Source: Hyaloperonospora brassicae (lineage: Eukaryota > Oomycota > Peronosporomycetes > Peronosporales > Peronosporaceae). From it: a DNA stretch of 64,000 bases. Shown piece after piece: positions 47,878 through 58,599 of this stretch. Each line of letters starts with the position of its first letter. Within the stretch, counting starts at the first letter, position 1. The DNA is taken from assembly GCA_947650285.1 (NCBI GenBank), contig CANTFL010001360.1, positions 372,001 through 436,000 on the forward strand, in the 5' to 3' direction. The notes under the pieces are model-generated. The model did no database searches and had not been told where the DNA came from. It was given only the letters and a program-made list of their open reading frames with translations. Made by a program: the position numbers and the translations under genes.

Positions 47878-50262
47878 ATGGCCGAAGCGCATCAGGCCAT
47901 TGGCGTTTTCGACGAGCACAAGCGCGGCGTCGAGCTCTTGTACTCGGACGAAGGCATCCGCGTGTCCTTTACGATCCCACCGCCGCATGAGGTCCGTCGC
48001 TCGCTCGTCCGTGAGTTTTTCCATCTCCAGCGGGCCCTTCAACGCGGCGTGTACCCCGCCCCGCCGTTGGTCGCCATTTTGACTGTCGTCGCCGTCTCGG
48101 TCGTCGTTGTCCTCTCGCCCACGGACTCGTGGTGGCGCAGTGGACCCATTTCGGTCTGCGTGTGGCATGTCGGCAACTTTCTGATGCCGTACTGGTACTT
48201 GCTGCCGAATTCCCTCTACGTGGCGTCCCTCGCCGCTTGGGCGGCATTCCTGGGCTTGCTGGCGCTCATGGCAGTCCAGCGACTCTTTCTTCGATTGCTG
48301 CTGAGCTACCGAGGCTGGTTGTACTTGGCGCCGCGGCAAAAGAGCCGCGTCGTCACGGCGTGGGCAGCACTGTTGAAGATCTTTGGCGGGCGCAACCCGC
48401 TCACGTACTCGTTCCAGGACGCACTGCCGAGGCTACCGCTGCCCCCACTGAAGGATACGGTGCAGCGGTACTTGCAGTCGGTTCACCCGCTGCTCACGTC
48501 GGACGAGTTCAAGGATGTTGAGCGCATGGCGGACGAGTTTCTGCACCAGGAAGGGCCGAAGCTGCAGTTTTACCTGTACTTGAAGAGCTGGTGGTCGTCA
48601 AACTATGTCACGGACTGGTGGGAGAAGTACGTGTACCTCAAAGGCCGCTCGTCGTTGATGATCAATAGCAACTACTACGCGCTGCCAGGTGCCAACCTCG
48701 ACTTTAGTCTCACGAAAAACCCCGTGGCATTAGCGGCTGTGCTCGTGCACGAGTTTTTGCTCTTCAAGCAGGATCTCGACAGGGAGCACTTAGCGCCGCA
48801 GCTCATTCGTGGCATTGTCCCGCTTTGCATGAGCCAATACCAGCGGATGTTCTCGTGCACACGGATTCCTGGACGCGAGACGGACGTGCTCAAGCTGTAC
48901 CACCACAAATCGAAACATATCGCCGTGTTCTGCCATGGTCGCGTGTTCAAGATGCCTCTCTATGAGAAGGGCCAATATGGCAACTTGCTGTCAAAGTTTG
49001 AGATCCAGCGCCAGCTGGAGTGGATCCAGTCGACGGCGTTGACCATGGATGCATCCACAACTGCCGAGCAAAACCTCGCGGCTTTGACTGCCGCTGGTCG
49101 CATCGAGTGGGCCGAAAATCGCGAGCAGTTCTTTTCTAGCGGTATGAACAAGCGGTCGCTCGAGGCTATTGAGTCGGCAATATTTGTGGTGATCCTGCAA
49201 AACGACGTGGCCAAGGACTGGACATCAATGGGCAAGGACCTCATTCACGGTAGCGGTGGCAATCGTTGGTTTGACAAATCGTTCAACCTCGTGATCTACA
49301 AGAACAGTGTTGCTGGAATAAATGCCGAACATGCGTGGGCTGATGCGCCGGTGATGGCCCATGCGTGGGAGCAAGTGTATACGAGGCAGTGCTTTACGTC
49401 TCCGTACGATCAACAAGGAGATGCTCTGGTGCTGTCTGAAGACGAACGGGCATCCAAGTTACCGCCCTGTAGATTGCTGCAGTGGGACTTTTCGACGGGC
49501 CTTGACCGCGCTGTGCTAAAGTCGCTCGCAGACGCTGAGACGGCCATCGGTGATTTTGATCTGAAAGTTATCTCGTACACGGACTATGGCAAGGGCCTGA
49601 TCAAGAAGTTCCGCGTCAGTCCTGATGCGTTCATCCAGATGGCGCTGCAGCTCGCATACTACCGCAACTCTGGCACGATCACGCAGACGTACGAGTCTAG
49701 CATGACTCGGCTGTATCGGGACGGCCGCACAGAAACGGTCCGGCCGGTGACGGACGAATCGAAAGCGTTTGTCCTCGGCATGGCCGACCATAACCTATCG
49801 GACGCCGATAAACTGCAGCTGCTTCAGCGCGCATGTGCTGTGCACCAAGACAGCTACCGGAATGCCATGAGCGGTAAGGGCATCGACCGTCACCTCTTCA
49901 CGCTCTACTGCGTGTCTGTCGGTTTCGGCACCGAGTCGGCATTCTTGAACAATGCGCTAAGCCGTCCATGGCGCCTGTCAACAAGTCAGCAGCCTCAGCA
50001 GCAAACGGACAACTGGCGTTTGGTCGAAGATGCTCTGAGAGGGTCAAAGTATACGATTGAGGATGCGCGCTGTCCTGGCGGTGGCTTTGGGCCGGTAGCT
50101 GAAGACGGATACGGCGTCAGCTACATGGTTGCAGGTGAGAACATGCTTGGCTTTCATATATCGAGCAAGATGTCATGTCCGTCTACGAGCTCGGAAAAGT
50201 TCGCTGCAGACATTGAGCGGGTACTTGCCGATCTCAAGTCGCTATGGCAACCGCAAGAGTAG
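47878..50262 (+). CDS. Carnitine O-palmitoyltransferase, CPT1-like
   Basis: Transfers long-chain acyl groups from CoA to carnitine, the entry step for fatty-acid import into mitochondria. The 794-residue protein has the CPT1 layout. A short N-terminal region is followed by two membrane segments (about 61-82 and 113-133) joined by a short loop, then the choline/carnitine acyltransferase domain. The catalytic histidine is His475 in GINAEHAWADAPV. Other family blocks are YGKGLIKKFRVSPDAFIQMALQLAY (described, about 570-595), the YESSMTRLYRDGRTETVRP substrate-binding block, and a C-terminal GGFGPVAEDGYGVSY. ATG at 47878 sits just after an Inr/FPR promoter, and the gene has no intron. The PKA regulatory gene follows on the same strand after about 0.5 kb. 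The long opposite-strand open frames are shadows. CPT1 and not CPT2 is chosen because of the two membrane segments. Confidence 0.95.
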   Translation: MAEAHQAIGVFDEHKRGVELLYSDEGIRVSFTIPPPHEVRRSLVREFFHLQRALQRGVYPAPPLVAILTVVAVSVVVVLSPTDSWWRSGPISVCVWHVGNFLMPYWYLLPNSLYVASLAAWAAFLGLLALMAVQRLFLRLLLSYRGWLYLAPRQKSRVVTAWAALLKIFGGRNPLTYSFQDALPRLPLPPLKDTVQRYLQSVHPLLTSDEFKDVERMADEFLHQEGPKLQFYLYLKSWWSSNYVTDWWEKYVYLKGRSSLMINSNYYALPGANLDFSLTKNPVALAAVLVHEFLLFKQDLDREHLAPQLIRGIVPLCMSQYQRMFSCTRIPGRETDVLKLYHHKSKHIAVFCHGRVFKMPLYEKGQYGNLLSKFEIQRQLEWIQSTALTMDASTTAEQNLAALTAAGRIEWAENREQFFSSGMNKRSLEAIESAIFVVILQNDVAKDWTSMGKDLIHGSGGNRWFDKSFNLVIYKNSVAGINAEHAWADAPVMAHAWEQVYTRQCFTSPYDQQGDALVLSEDERASKLPPCRLLQWDFSTGLDRAVLKSLADAETAIGDFDLKVISYTDYGKGLIKKFRVSPDAFIQMALQLAYYRNSGTITQTYESSMTRLYRDGRTETVRPVTDESKAFVLGMADHNLSDADKLQLLQRACAVHQDSYRNAMSGKGIDRHLFTLYCVSVGFGTESAFLNNALSRPWRLSTSQQPQQQTDNWRLVEDALRGSKYTIEDARCPGGGFGPVAEDGYGVSYMVAGENMLGFHISSKMSCPSTSSEKFAADIERVLADLKSLWQPQE

Positions 50263-50777
50263 TGTGTCAAAGCTCAACGATTGATTGAAGCTGCATCGGG
50301 TTGTCTAGTCGGTAGGATGTCTTCTCCAATAAACGCTGCGAGCTGATCGTGGCCCCTGACAACGACTCGCTGGGGAGTATACCGTGCAACATGCAGCAGC
50401 AGTAGCGACCATTCGGGTCAGGAATATGGGGCTCTGCTCTGGCTCTTTCGCTGCAACTACGTGTCCCACGCACGTGCGACACGTGGGACTTTCGAGCTCC
50501 TTCCTTGGCGCGCTCGGATTCGCTATCGAAACGTCGCGACGGACACGTCGCACGACCCGATCGAGAAACGGTACGTATCTCGCGGTGCAACGTACGTGTG
50601 CAGAAAAGAAGCGAGCAAGATCCTGCGACAAGTGCAGAAGATCCTGTGACAAGTGCAGAAGATCCGGAGAAGCAAAATAAAGAAGAACAAGGCGTCGCTG
50701 GCGTGGGCAGTAGAGCTTTTGCCCCGATTACGTTACTCGATCGAGAGGGCAATTCCATCCATCGACTTCGTGCACTA
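50263..50777. other. Intergenic spacer between CPT and PKA-R genes
   Basis: About 515 bp. The PKA-R reading frame stays open upstream to 50505 but has no ATG there. The GC-rich stretch contains an inverted CACGTGCGACACGTGGG-like palindrome near 50470-50487 and repeated GAAGATCC(T/G)G words near 50635-50665. It probably holds the 3' UTR of one gene and the promoter/5' UTR of the next. Confidence 0.5.
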
Positions 50778-51971
50778 ATGTCGTCTCGACACGACTGGAC
50801 CAGAGGAACCCACGCGTCGACCGGCGCGGGCGGGACCCGACCGACCACCGACTGGACAAGTGGACCCAATCGCGTCGAGACGCAGCGCTCGGAGCACAAG
50901 AGAGCAGCACTGGGCGACGTGGACGAAGACGAGCCGGAGGACGAAGACGCGCGTTCGTCTGCAAGCGATAGCGAAGATGTCGTGGACTTTACCGCCATCA
51001 CAGCGCGACTGGGTGGATCTGCGAACAGGCATCGCCGCTCGGTCGTGTCGTCGTTTGTGCCAGCGCCTCATGAACAGTGGACGCCTCCTGTTTACGTCAA
51101 GAGCAAAGGACATGCCGAGTCCATTCGTCGCTCGATCCGACGCAATCTGCTCTTTGCAACTATCCCACAAGATACGATGCAGGTGCTCGTGAACGCTATG
51201 AAGTATGTTGCTGTGGACGCAGGAGTGAACGTTGTGGCGCAAGGCGACGTGGCTGGAGACACGTTTTATATCGTGGCAAGCGGTGTCTGCGATGTGGTAG
51301 TGGACGACCGGGTCGTAGGGGACGTGTGTGCGACGTCTACGCGTAACTTCTTTGGCGAGCTGGCGCTGCTGTACGACTCGCCCAGAGCTGCGACCGTGCG
51401 GGCCAGGACCCGTGTTGAGTGCTGGACACTGGATCGGAGGACGTTCAAGTGCGTGCTTATGGCGACAACGATGCAACAACGCGCCCTTTACCTCGACTTT
51501 TTGGGCCAAGTGCCGATCTTTTCAACGCTGTCGAGCTATGAGAAGATGACAGTGGCAGATGCGTTGCGCGAAGCGTTTGTCGAGTCGGGAGACATCATCC
51601 TCACCGAGGGGTCTACAGGGGACGATTTCTACATTATTGCACATGGCGAGGTCAAGTGCACCCGTCGAGGCGAGGAAGTGTTGGCGAGACTTGCAGCTGG
51701 CGACTTTTTCGGCGAACTTGCGCTTATCCACGATGACGTGCGCCAGGCCACGGTCACTGCTGTGCGCAAGACCAAGCTCCTCGTACTGGACCGAGCCACG
51801 TTCAAACGCTTGTTGGGTCCCATGCAAGAGCACTTGCGAAAGCGTGCCGATCTCTACGAGCTATACATGAACGCACCAAGATCACGTGCCTCGGTCAAGC
51901 CGGAAGCAATCGCTGACGTGGATTGCGTGGGTACGCGTGATAATTCGTCTTTGCTGCTGGATGCCTCCTAA
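50778..51971 (+). CDS. cAMP-dependent protein kinase regulatory subunit
   Basis: Binds and inhibits the PKA catalytic subunit and releases it when cyclic nucleotide binds. From the first true ATG (50778) it is 397 residues. A low-complexity acidic stretch (about 40-65) is followed by an autoinhibitory site RHRRSVV (86-90), whose Ser makes it a phosphorylatable, type II-like inhibitor. Two cyclic-nucleotide-binding domains follow (about 123-230 and 241-358). Their phosphate-binding cassettes are FFGELALLYDSPRAATV (191-207) and FFGELALIHDDVRQATV (310-326), each with the conserved Glu and Arg. The usual N-terminal dimerisation/docking helix pair is not evident, so either the protein is monomeric or a 5' exon is missed. 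It is intronless as read. A generic cyclic-nucleotide-binding protein is less likely because of the inhibitor site. Confidence 0.9.
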   Translation: MSSRHDWTRGTHASTGAGGTRPTTDWTSGPNRVETQRSEHKRAALGDVDEDEPEDEDARSSASDSEDVVDFTAITARLGGSANRHRRSVVSSFVPAPHEQWTPPVYVKSKGHAESIRRSIRRNLLFATIPQDTMQVLVNAMKYVAVDAGVNVVAQGDVAGDTFYIVASGVCDVVVDDRVVGDVCATSTRNFFGELALLYDSPRAATVRARTRVECWTLDRRTFKCVLMATTMQQRALYLDFLGQVPIFSTLSSYEKMTVADALREAFVESGDIILTEGSTGDDFYIIAHGEVKCTRRGEEVLARLAAGDFFGELALIHDDVRQATVTAVRKTKLLVLDRATFKRLLGPMQEHLRKRADLYELYMNAPRSRASVKPEAIADVDCVGTRDNSSLLLDAS

Positions 51972-52359
51972 GGCGTATCGATAAGCGATATGAGATGGGC
52001 GGGTAGCCGGATATGGGTCTTTGCAAAGCACCAAAAGCGTACAGCGCGTAATTGTCATATTAACGTGTACCAATACCTAGAATCAATGACGACTGAGTTC
52101 AGCGAGCAAGTATCGCTTATGAAGTGTTCAACCTGCTTCCTCTGAGGCGATTTGAACACCCTGTTGTGCCTGCAGGATCATGACAAAATGGTGTCAAAGT
52201 CCAGTCAAGCCGACGGAGCAACGCGCCTTACTGCTACGCTTCCCTACACGACGCAGTGTGTTTGGCATGGACCGGTACACTCGTCCGTGTGTACGACGAA
52301 CGTTGTAGCCTGGCATTCCGCGTGGATTCATGACTACTCGTAGCATGTAGGTTGTGCAA
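51972..52359. other. Intergenic downstream of PKA-R
   Basis: No gene recognised. It ends at the TA target duplication of the MITE. Confidence 0.5.
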
Positions 52360-52361
52360 TA

Positions 52362-52546
52362 CAGTAGAACCCCTTTTAGCTAATTCTCTATGAGCTAATA
52401 ACCCCTTGTTGTTAATCAAAAGAATCTGACCCGACGTTGGGCAAGAGAGGCAGATCACGTGACCACGCAACCCCTCCTACTAAACATCTCTTACTACATA
52501 ATATTGTCACATCCGCCCATTGCATGAGCTGATAGGGATTCTACTG
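52362..52546. mobile_element. 185-bp pogo/Tigger-like MITE
   Basis: The ends are inverted: left CAGTAGAACCCCTTTTAGCT, right reverse complement CAGTAGAATCCCTATCAGCT. They are flanked by TA (52360-52361 and 52547-52548). Small size, lack of coding sequence, TA duplication and CAGT ends fit a non-autonomous element mobilised by a pogo/Tigger-type transposase. Its TIR differs from that of the intact Tigger at 25.8 kb beyond the first four bases, so its source transposase is likely another family. Confidence 0.8.
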
Positions 52547-52733
52547 TATCGCAGCGCTTTCATCGCACATGAGTGCCGGCATGGCAACCACAGCATGGTC
52601 TACTGGCACCCATCTATGTGTTTCAACCGACTGAGATAATTGACACCACATCAAGAGACTCTAACTCGCGATTCTACTTCACGGAACGATTGTTATCGCC
52701 TGTCGAGCTATTGATTGTGTCCTATGCATTGCC

Positions 52734-53171
52734 TGTAACGGGGTAGCCCATGGAAATTGTCATTAAGGCTAAAATGACAATAAATATTAATACGATGAAT
52801 ATTCTTTCAACAATATCACAGAGCATGATGATATTGTTGAAGATGACCGAATGGTCTACTCATTGGTTGATATCGTGATGATATGAACCCACCAATCGCT
52901 GCTAGACGCGCGCAGTGGGTGGTGAGTAGACGTCATCATACGTTAGTTAGATTGATATAATTAAGTCAAGATAAACAGAGACACAAGAGTGATAGGACTT
53001 AATTGTATTAAATAACAGTTTTACTTTTACCAGAGACTAGAGTATTCACTTAGTCTCCTTCACTTCCTCTGTGTTTATGCAAAACTTAGCAGGGCACTGA
53101 CTACCACTGTTGTCAGTGGAAGTCAGCTCCGTACTGGTCAACCAGTACGTTGTCACCAGTGCCCCGTTACA
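52734..53171 (+). repeat. Solo LTR, same family as 23001-23394
   Basis: 438 bp with ends TGTAACGGGG and CCCCGTTACA. Flanks TTGCC (52729-52733) and TTACC (53172-53176) form a 5-bp duplication with one mismatch. The interior shares CTCATTGGTTGATATCGTGA and GACTTAATT...ACAGTTTTACTTTT with the 23-kb LTR. No internal region remains. Confidence 0.85.
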
Positions 53172-53176
53172 TTACC

Positions 53177-53999
53177 GGCCTGGGGAATACTGATTGACAG
53201 GTGCGCGCACCAAACTTCTGTCGATACCCCACGCGAACTATCTGATCGAGTACAAAAAAACGAGGCGTCAGGGCTTGGATATGTAGGCTTTCTCCTTGGT
53301 AACAATAGTAGCATGCTCTTGGCTAATTGTGCTGACACAATTGCTGAGCCTGACTGTCTGATGTTTCGACGACTTAAGCGACCTATCCCACGACCAGGTC
53401 CGACGGGTGATGCTTGTTTTGGCTACTTGATGACAATCGTCTGCTTGCTCGAATCCGTAGGTCTGTACAACAGCTTCACCTCATGTGGGATGTACCTAGG
53501 TCTTTGGCGCGTAACACTTCGCAGCACGTAAGACTTGTACCGAAAGGTCGGTCATACATGGACACAAGCCCGTCAGTGGTGTATTCAGCATAAGTGATTT
53601 GCGCTACATGACAGCAACGGCCAGCCGTTTTGCGCTAAGTACTTCATATCAACCGCAAGACAAATGCCGCGATTTGGCGTCAGCTACTACATCGAACATG
53701 TCACATCAGCAACTCCTTCAGATCAACGATAGATTACCTGTAATCGATGAAGACCCTAGGGTGTCACTATCGTACATGCTCTATGCAAATATGCTGCTTG
53801 TTGTCGCTCAAATGATGTTCGACTAGAGAAGCTCACGCTATCGTGGTAAGCATCCCACACGATTCGTTCATGGTAAGTTACATTTTTTTAATTTTCACAG
53901 GTTGCAAGATCTCATTCGTCGATGTGTCCTTCTCGCTTTTATATCTTAAGAGGGTATGGATGAAATAGAAAAGGTCCTGAAGACACTAGATTCTATCTC
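53177..53999. other. Intergenic between LTR elements
   Basis: Frames up to 75 codons, none recognised. The last five bases, ATCTC (53995-53999), are the left target duplication of the gypsy element. Confidence 0.5.
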
Positions 54000-54466
54000 T
54001 GTAACGAGGTGAGCCCGTTACATAAATTTGGTACGAATGTACCAATTTTTGAATAGTTTCTATTTCGATAATATTCAATCAACATCACTCGAGACTAGGT
54101 GATGTTGACGGAATATTGCCCTCGAGGGTAGCATTCTCTGGATGTTCCACTTTATGGTTGATGTACCTTGTACATCAACCAGATTAATCACCAATCGCTG
54201 TGGAGTGCGCGCAATGGGTGGTGAACAAGAAACACACATAGGGGATTGTAGTTGAATACAATTAGACTAAGATAAAGATGGTTTAGTAGAAGAAGCTTAA
54301 CTATATTAAACACAGTTCTATTTTCTCCCTTAAACAGAACTTTCGGGTTCTGCTTACTTCCTCGCGCTTCCTCACGCCACGTGTACGTGACGTCGGGAGT
54401 ACGCAGCCTTGTATTCAGTCAAGACAAGGTTTTATCTGTCATCTGGTAAGAGCGTGCCCCGTTTCA
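54000..54466 (+). repeat. 5' LTR of gypsy element
   Basis: Starts TGTAACGAGGTGAGCCCG and ends CCCCGTTTCA. It carries internal TATATTAAACACAG and the paired words AACAGAACTTTCGGGTTCTG. It shares the CACCAATCGCTG...GCGCGCAATGGGTGG block with both gypsy solo LTRs in this window. Confidence 0.95.
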
Positions 54467-54516
54467 CATGGTAGTACTTTGTAGTCCGTCCAACGACATC
54501 AATCACCTTACCTAAC

Positions 54517-55440
54517 ATGAACATGAGGTATGAAAAGGAAACCTTTCACTCCACGCGTGAAGGCTTCGCCCAATTGAGTGAACTCGAATGTAGTGCAGTA
54601 GGACGCACGATTTCTACCGTAGGCGAAACCGCAATTAGCGCCATATTGGAGTCTCTTGGCAAAGACCTACAACATACCGCTATTTCCAGATTTATTGAAA
54701 ATGAACTTGACACCGAAAGAAAGAAAGTAGCCTTGCTATACCATCAAGTCTCTCAACATTCTTAGCAGTTGAGAGAACTCAGTCCTCAACAGACAGAGCT
54801 GTTGATACAGTAGCGACTCAATGCTGCTGTGGGCGGGGACACACACACGCGTCGTCCCGAAATCTGGAAGGTGGATATCTCCAAGCACAGAGAAGTCGAG
54901 TAAGACTCCCTGTTGTCATTCTTGGTCGAATTAGACAGAGCTATAAATGCGTGTCATATCGATGATAAGCAAATGAAACTCACATTTTCTCAAACCCGCT
55001 TGGCAGTGCGTGGCAAGACTTGGGCATTCAGGATGGAGATGAGCGACCCATACGCTTCCCAGTCGCTCGAAGCCTTCAAAACCGGGCTTAAACAAATGTT
55101 TGAACCGCCGCGGGCTTAGTTCAGGGATCGATCAGAGCTCCTAAAACTCAAGCAGGGTAAGCGTGATGTGCACGATCACGCTTAGCATACACGACTCCTC
55201 GCGAGTAGTATAACTTCTAACCCTGTAAATTAACACGCATAATTACTGTGTTCATACAAGGGCTCGCAGATAGGCCCGTCAGGAACCACCTGTTACGCCT
55301 AGAACTGGGTACTCTTGAACTATCAATTTTAGCTGCAGAACAGGAGGCCTTAAGCATGAGACATGCTTATGTCAGCTCGAGCTCTTATCTTCTACCGAGA
55401 CGACAAGAGACCGGAGGTTCAGAACCGATGGAACTTTAGA
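54517..55440 (+). pseudogene. Gag (capsid) pseudogene
   Basis: ATG at 54517 opens 82 codons. After stops, the capsid-like region continues with EIWKVDISKHREVE, FLVELDRAINACHIDD, LAVRGKTWAFRMEM and KTGLKQMFEPPRA, then FIQGLADRPVRNHLLRLE, ending with RRQETGGSEPMEL at 55439. These blocks match the retrotransposon gag family typical of oomycete gypsy elements. A CCHC zinc knuckle expected just downstream (near 55490-55530) is disrupted, with only NECSAP and a cysteine-bearing fragment left. At least six in-frame stops are present. Confidence 0.85.
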
Positions 55441-56889
55441 ATGTTGAGATCGAGAGGCCTCGCTCTTCAAAAAATAAGCGATTGCAGAAGTGTAATCGCA
55501 ATTGCGTCAGAGGTTAGGAAACGACGCTAATGAGTGTAGTGCCCCCACCCAGTACCAAACAGTCCCAAGCGCAATGATCGACCATTCGACAAAAAGGGCA
55601 ATGGGGGTAGGTCCAACACTATTTCGAAATCGAAATAGCAGAGCGGACCATCAAAACATGGACGAGGTAAGTAGGAGCGGAGAGCTTTACTGATATAGCA
55701 ACCTCATGAGAATGTGCAAATCTCTTGACGAAAGTTGCTCCAGATATACAATCATTGTGTGTCTCCGCACCTGGTGATATGATATCACTTATCACCTTGA
55801 AGTTGGAAGTGACGAAATATTTGTCCACTTCGAGCTCTAGTTGACTGTGGGGCGTCAAACAACTTTGTTCGTCGCCAGTCACTAGAGGGTCGTAGGCTCA
55901 AGTTCGTTGAGCGCGACATTCCCCTCACGAGGATGAAGGTGCGCTATGCAACAGGCGCATCGAATAACGTTTAAAAACGTGTAGTGGGAATCTACCACAC
56001 GTTAGAGGGGAATCAGTACGATGACAACTTCATCGTACTGGATCTGGATGACAAATTTGATGTCATCCTAGGATTACCTTGAATCAGAAGATACGATCCA
56101 AGAGTGAGGTGGCAGCATCGATCCGTGAAGATGCCTGCCGCTTGTTCATCAGATAGAAATCTGATGAGCGCCTTGGAACGCCCACTGACGTGTTGATGTA
56201 CTGCGGGTGAGTGCGATGGACTCACGTGCGGTACGGTCGCTAGTCACGACTGCACAAGACCTCAGTGTAGCTGGTCACTACACTGTAGAGCAAGCTCCCG
56301 GTGGCTGTACACAAGTACAGGCAGCGCCGAAGGTGAACCACTTGGATAAGTAGAGTGGGCCGGGACCTAAATACATGTCTAGCGGGCAACAACAAAGGAA
56401 GTAACCCCCGATTGTCTAGAATCAAGAACGCGGTTATTCTAGGTTGATCGGATAGTCGACCATAGAAGATCGGGACCTGAATGTGATTACACAAAAACAG
56501 TCAGATAACGTCGAGGGAATAAGTCCCCACGAGCTTGAGGATGAAATTTCTCTAGAGTTACTTGCTGATAAATTGGCATCTCATCAAAATGACCGGACAA
56601 ATTCTCAGCAGCCTGCGGAAACGAGTTCCGAAGAGGAAACCGAGACGTTAAACGTCTTGGTCGATGACAAATCAAAGGAAGACGTTTATACACTTGATTC
56701 TGATTGTGCCTCCGAAGTTAGCTTATGAAGATCACACAATTGCCAACGCTAGAACCAAAACGGTTCTTGCGTGATCTGCGTAGTGGCAAGGTCAAGAAGA
56801 TCTTCCTAATCGTCACAGAGGATGATCTTGCGACCGATATCTGGGCGGTAACTGTATTCTCTGTGATATAACGGGTTCTCAGCAGCTTA

Positions 56890-57730
56890 TCGATGGACGA
56901 AAGTGTCCCCGAAGAGGAGCTCAGACCGGGCTCGAAGTACTGTGTCATGAAGCAGTGGCCATTGTCTCATCAGCAAGCACTAACAATCGACAACCTCTTT
57001 GCCGATCGCTTTGCAGCAGACCATGTGATGCAATCAACTTCCTTCCAGCTCTCCGACCTTCTGTGTGCGAAAGGCCACAGGAGGGTGGCGTGATAGTGCA
57101 CGCATTAAACAAGTTGAATGCTGCAACGGTACCGGCTCAGACGCCGATTCCGAGGAAGGACGTAATCATAGATGGTATGTCAAAGAGTACCATCTTTTCG
57201 TCCATGGATCTGATGGATGGATTCTATCAGACCATCATGCGTGAACGGGACATCCCGTACACAGCAGTGAGCACCCCCAGAGGTATGTTGCGGGAGTGGC
57301 TAGTGATGCCACAGAGTCTGAGCAATGCCCCTGCTACTATCAACAAATGTGTTACAAATCTGTTGAGACCGGTGCGGGATTTCGAACCGAGTTACTTCGA
57401 CGATGTGTTCATCCAAAGTCGGGCTATGGACGGGAATACGGACGTGGAAGTACACAGAACACACGTTTGTTAGTTTCTTTAGATTATGCGCAAGCATTCG
57501 TTGTACGCCAATCTATAGAAGAGTATCTTTGTGGCTAGAGAAATACCGCTTCTTGGGTGCATCTTGGGCATGCACGGCGTGCGCTCTGATTTCAAAAAGA
57601 TAAAGGAGATCACCGACTGGACTGTGTCAGCCGATCCCAAAAGCCTTCATAATTTCCATGGGCTTGCGGTGTACTTGCACAAGTACTCGCTTGAGTACGC
57701 AGAGATGACTGAGCATCTTACTTGTTGACC
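56890..57730 (+). pseudogene. Reverse transcriptase domain, broken
   Basis: The order of blocks is normal: VPEEELRPGSKYCVMKQWPL, IVHALNKLNAATVPAQTPIP-like, IFSSMDLMDGFYQ (first catalytic Asp), AVSTPRGML, NAPATINKCV and the catalytic motif YFDD at 57393-57404, then YLHKYSLEYAEM. The frame changes at about 57080 and after 57450, with further stops. The YFDD motif itself is preserved. The region 55.6-56.9 kb before it should hold the protease, of which only weak traces can be seen. Confidence 0.9.
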
Positions 57731-57740
57731 CTATAAACAT

Positions 57741-58420
57741 GTGAAGTGGTCATGGAACGCTGATTGTCAGCGTTCATTTGAGGGTATCAAGCAGATCTTG
57801 ATGCAATCGCCCATACTGGTGATTGCAGATCGAGATAAACCATTCCATGTGGTATGTGACGCCAGAGATTTTGCAATAGGCTGTGCGTTGGTTCAATTTG
57901 ACACTGACGACGCGGGTCGCGTCGTCTGCTATCAATCGCGTCATCTGCGTCCAGCCCATCGCAATTACTTAGTGCATGACAAGGAACTCCATTCCATGAA
58001 GTATGCTGTGGCTAAATTCTGCGTCTATCTCTTGGGAGATAGACCGTTCATTGTCTATACAGACCATGCGTCACTGCGCACGGCCATACACAGTCCATAC
58101 ATCTTGTAGCGAATGGAGAGGTGGCTGTCTTTTTTTGCGGAGTACGGCGTCCATGTATGGTATAAATTAGGACGCCTGAACGTCGTTTCGGATGGACTTC
58201 GCGTTGGCCTGATTTCGAGCCGGCTACACTCGTCAACAGTCGAGGCCTTGCTTACTGTTGCGTCACTGTCAGTCAGTGTGCCGTGGTCGGTGTTACTCGA
58301 CGATGTGCGGCAGGCATACGCAGGAGATAATAACTTCCTCTGTTTAATGAATCACCATGCGAATCCATCCTGGAATTCCTTGTCAGATGGGCTGACTCAA
58401 TGCCGTTCGTCTTAGGATCG
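57741..58420 (+). pseudogene. RNase H domain, mostly open, plus tail
   Basis: The 122-codon frame 57741-58109 has WSWNADCQRSFEGIKQIL, PFHVVCDARDFAIGCALVQF, VVCYQSRHLRPAHRNY, HDKELHSMKYAVAKF and IVYTDHASLRTA, a good match to the gypsy RNase H with its catalytic Asp (CDA), Glu (DKEL) and Asp (YTDH). A stop at 58110 precedes RWLSFFAEYGVHVWYKLGRLNVVSDGL in the next stretch. It is the best preserved part of pol. Confidence 0.9.
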
Positions 58421-58599
58421 ATGTACGACTCTCAACGGGATGATGTACTATACAGCAGTTGCGGATGACATGCCTCGTGTCATCTTACCTAATCATGATA
58501 ATTTGGGCTTGCGCATCATGTTCGAATGTCACGATGCGCCAACAGGAGGCCTTCGTGGTAGAAAAAGTCTTATGTTACAATAAGTCGTTATTTTTACTG

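Noticed and set aside
50505..50777. N-terminal extension of the PKA-R frame by 91 codons
   Set aside because: The extension begins with TTG; the first ATG is at 50778. The extra residues are basic/low-complexity with no family motif.
47842..51833. Long open frames on the opposite strand and in other frames over the CPT and PKA-R genes (up to 244 codons)
   Set aside because: They overlap well-supported conserved genes in GC-rich DNA, where antisense frames stay open by codon bias. None shows a domain.
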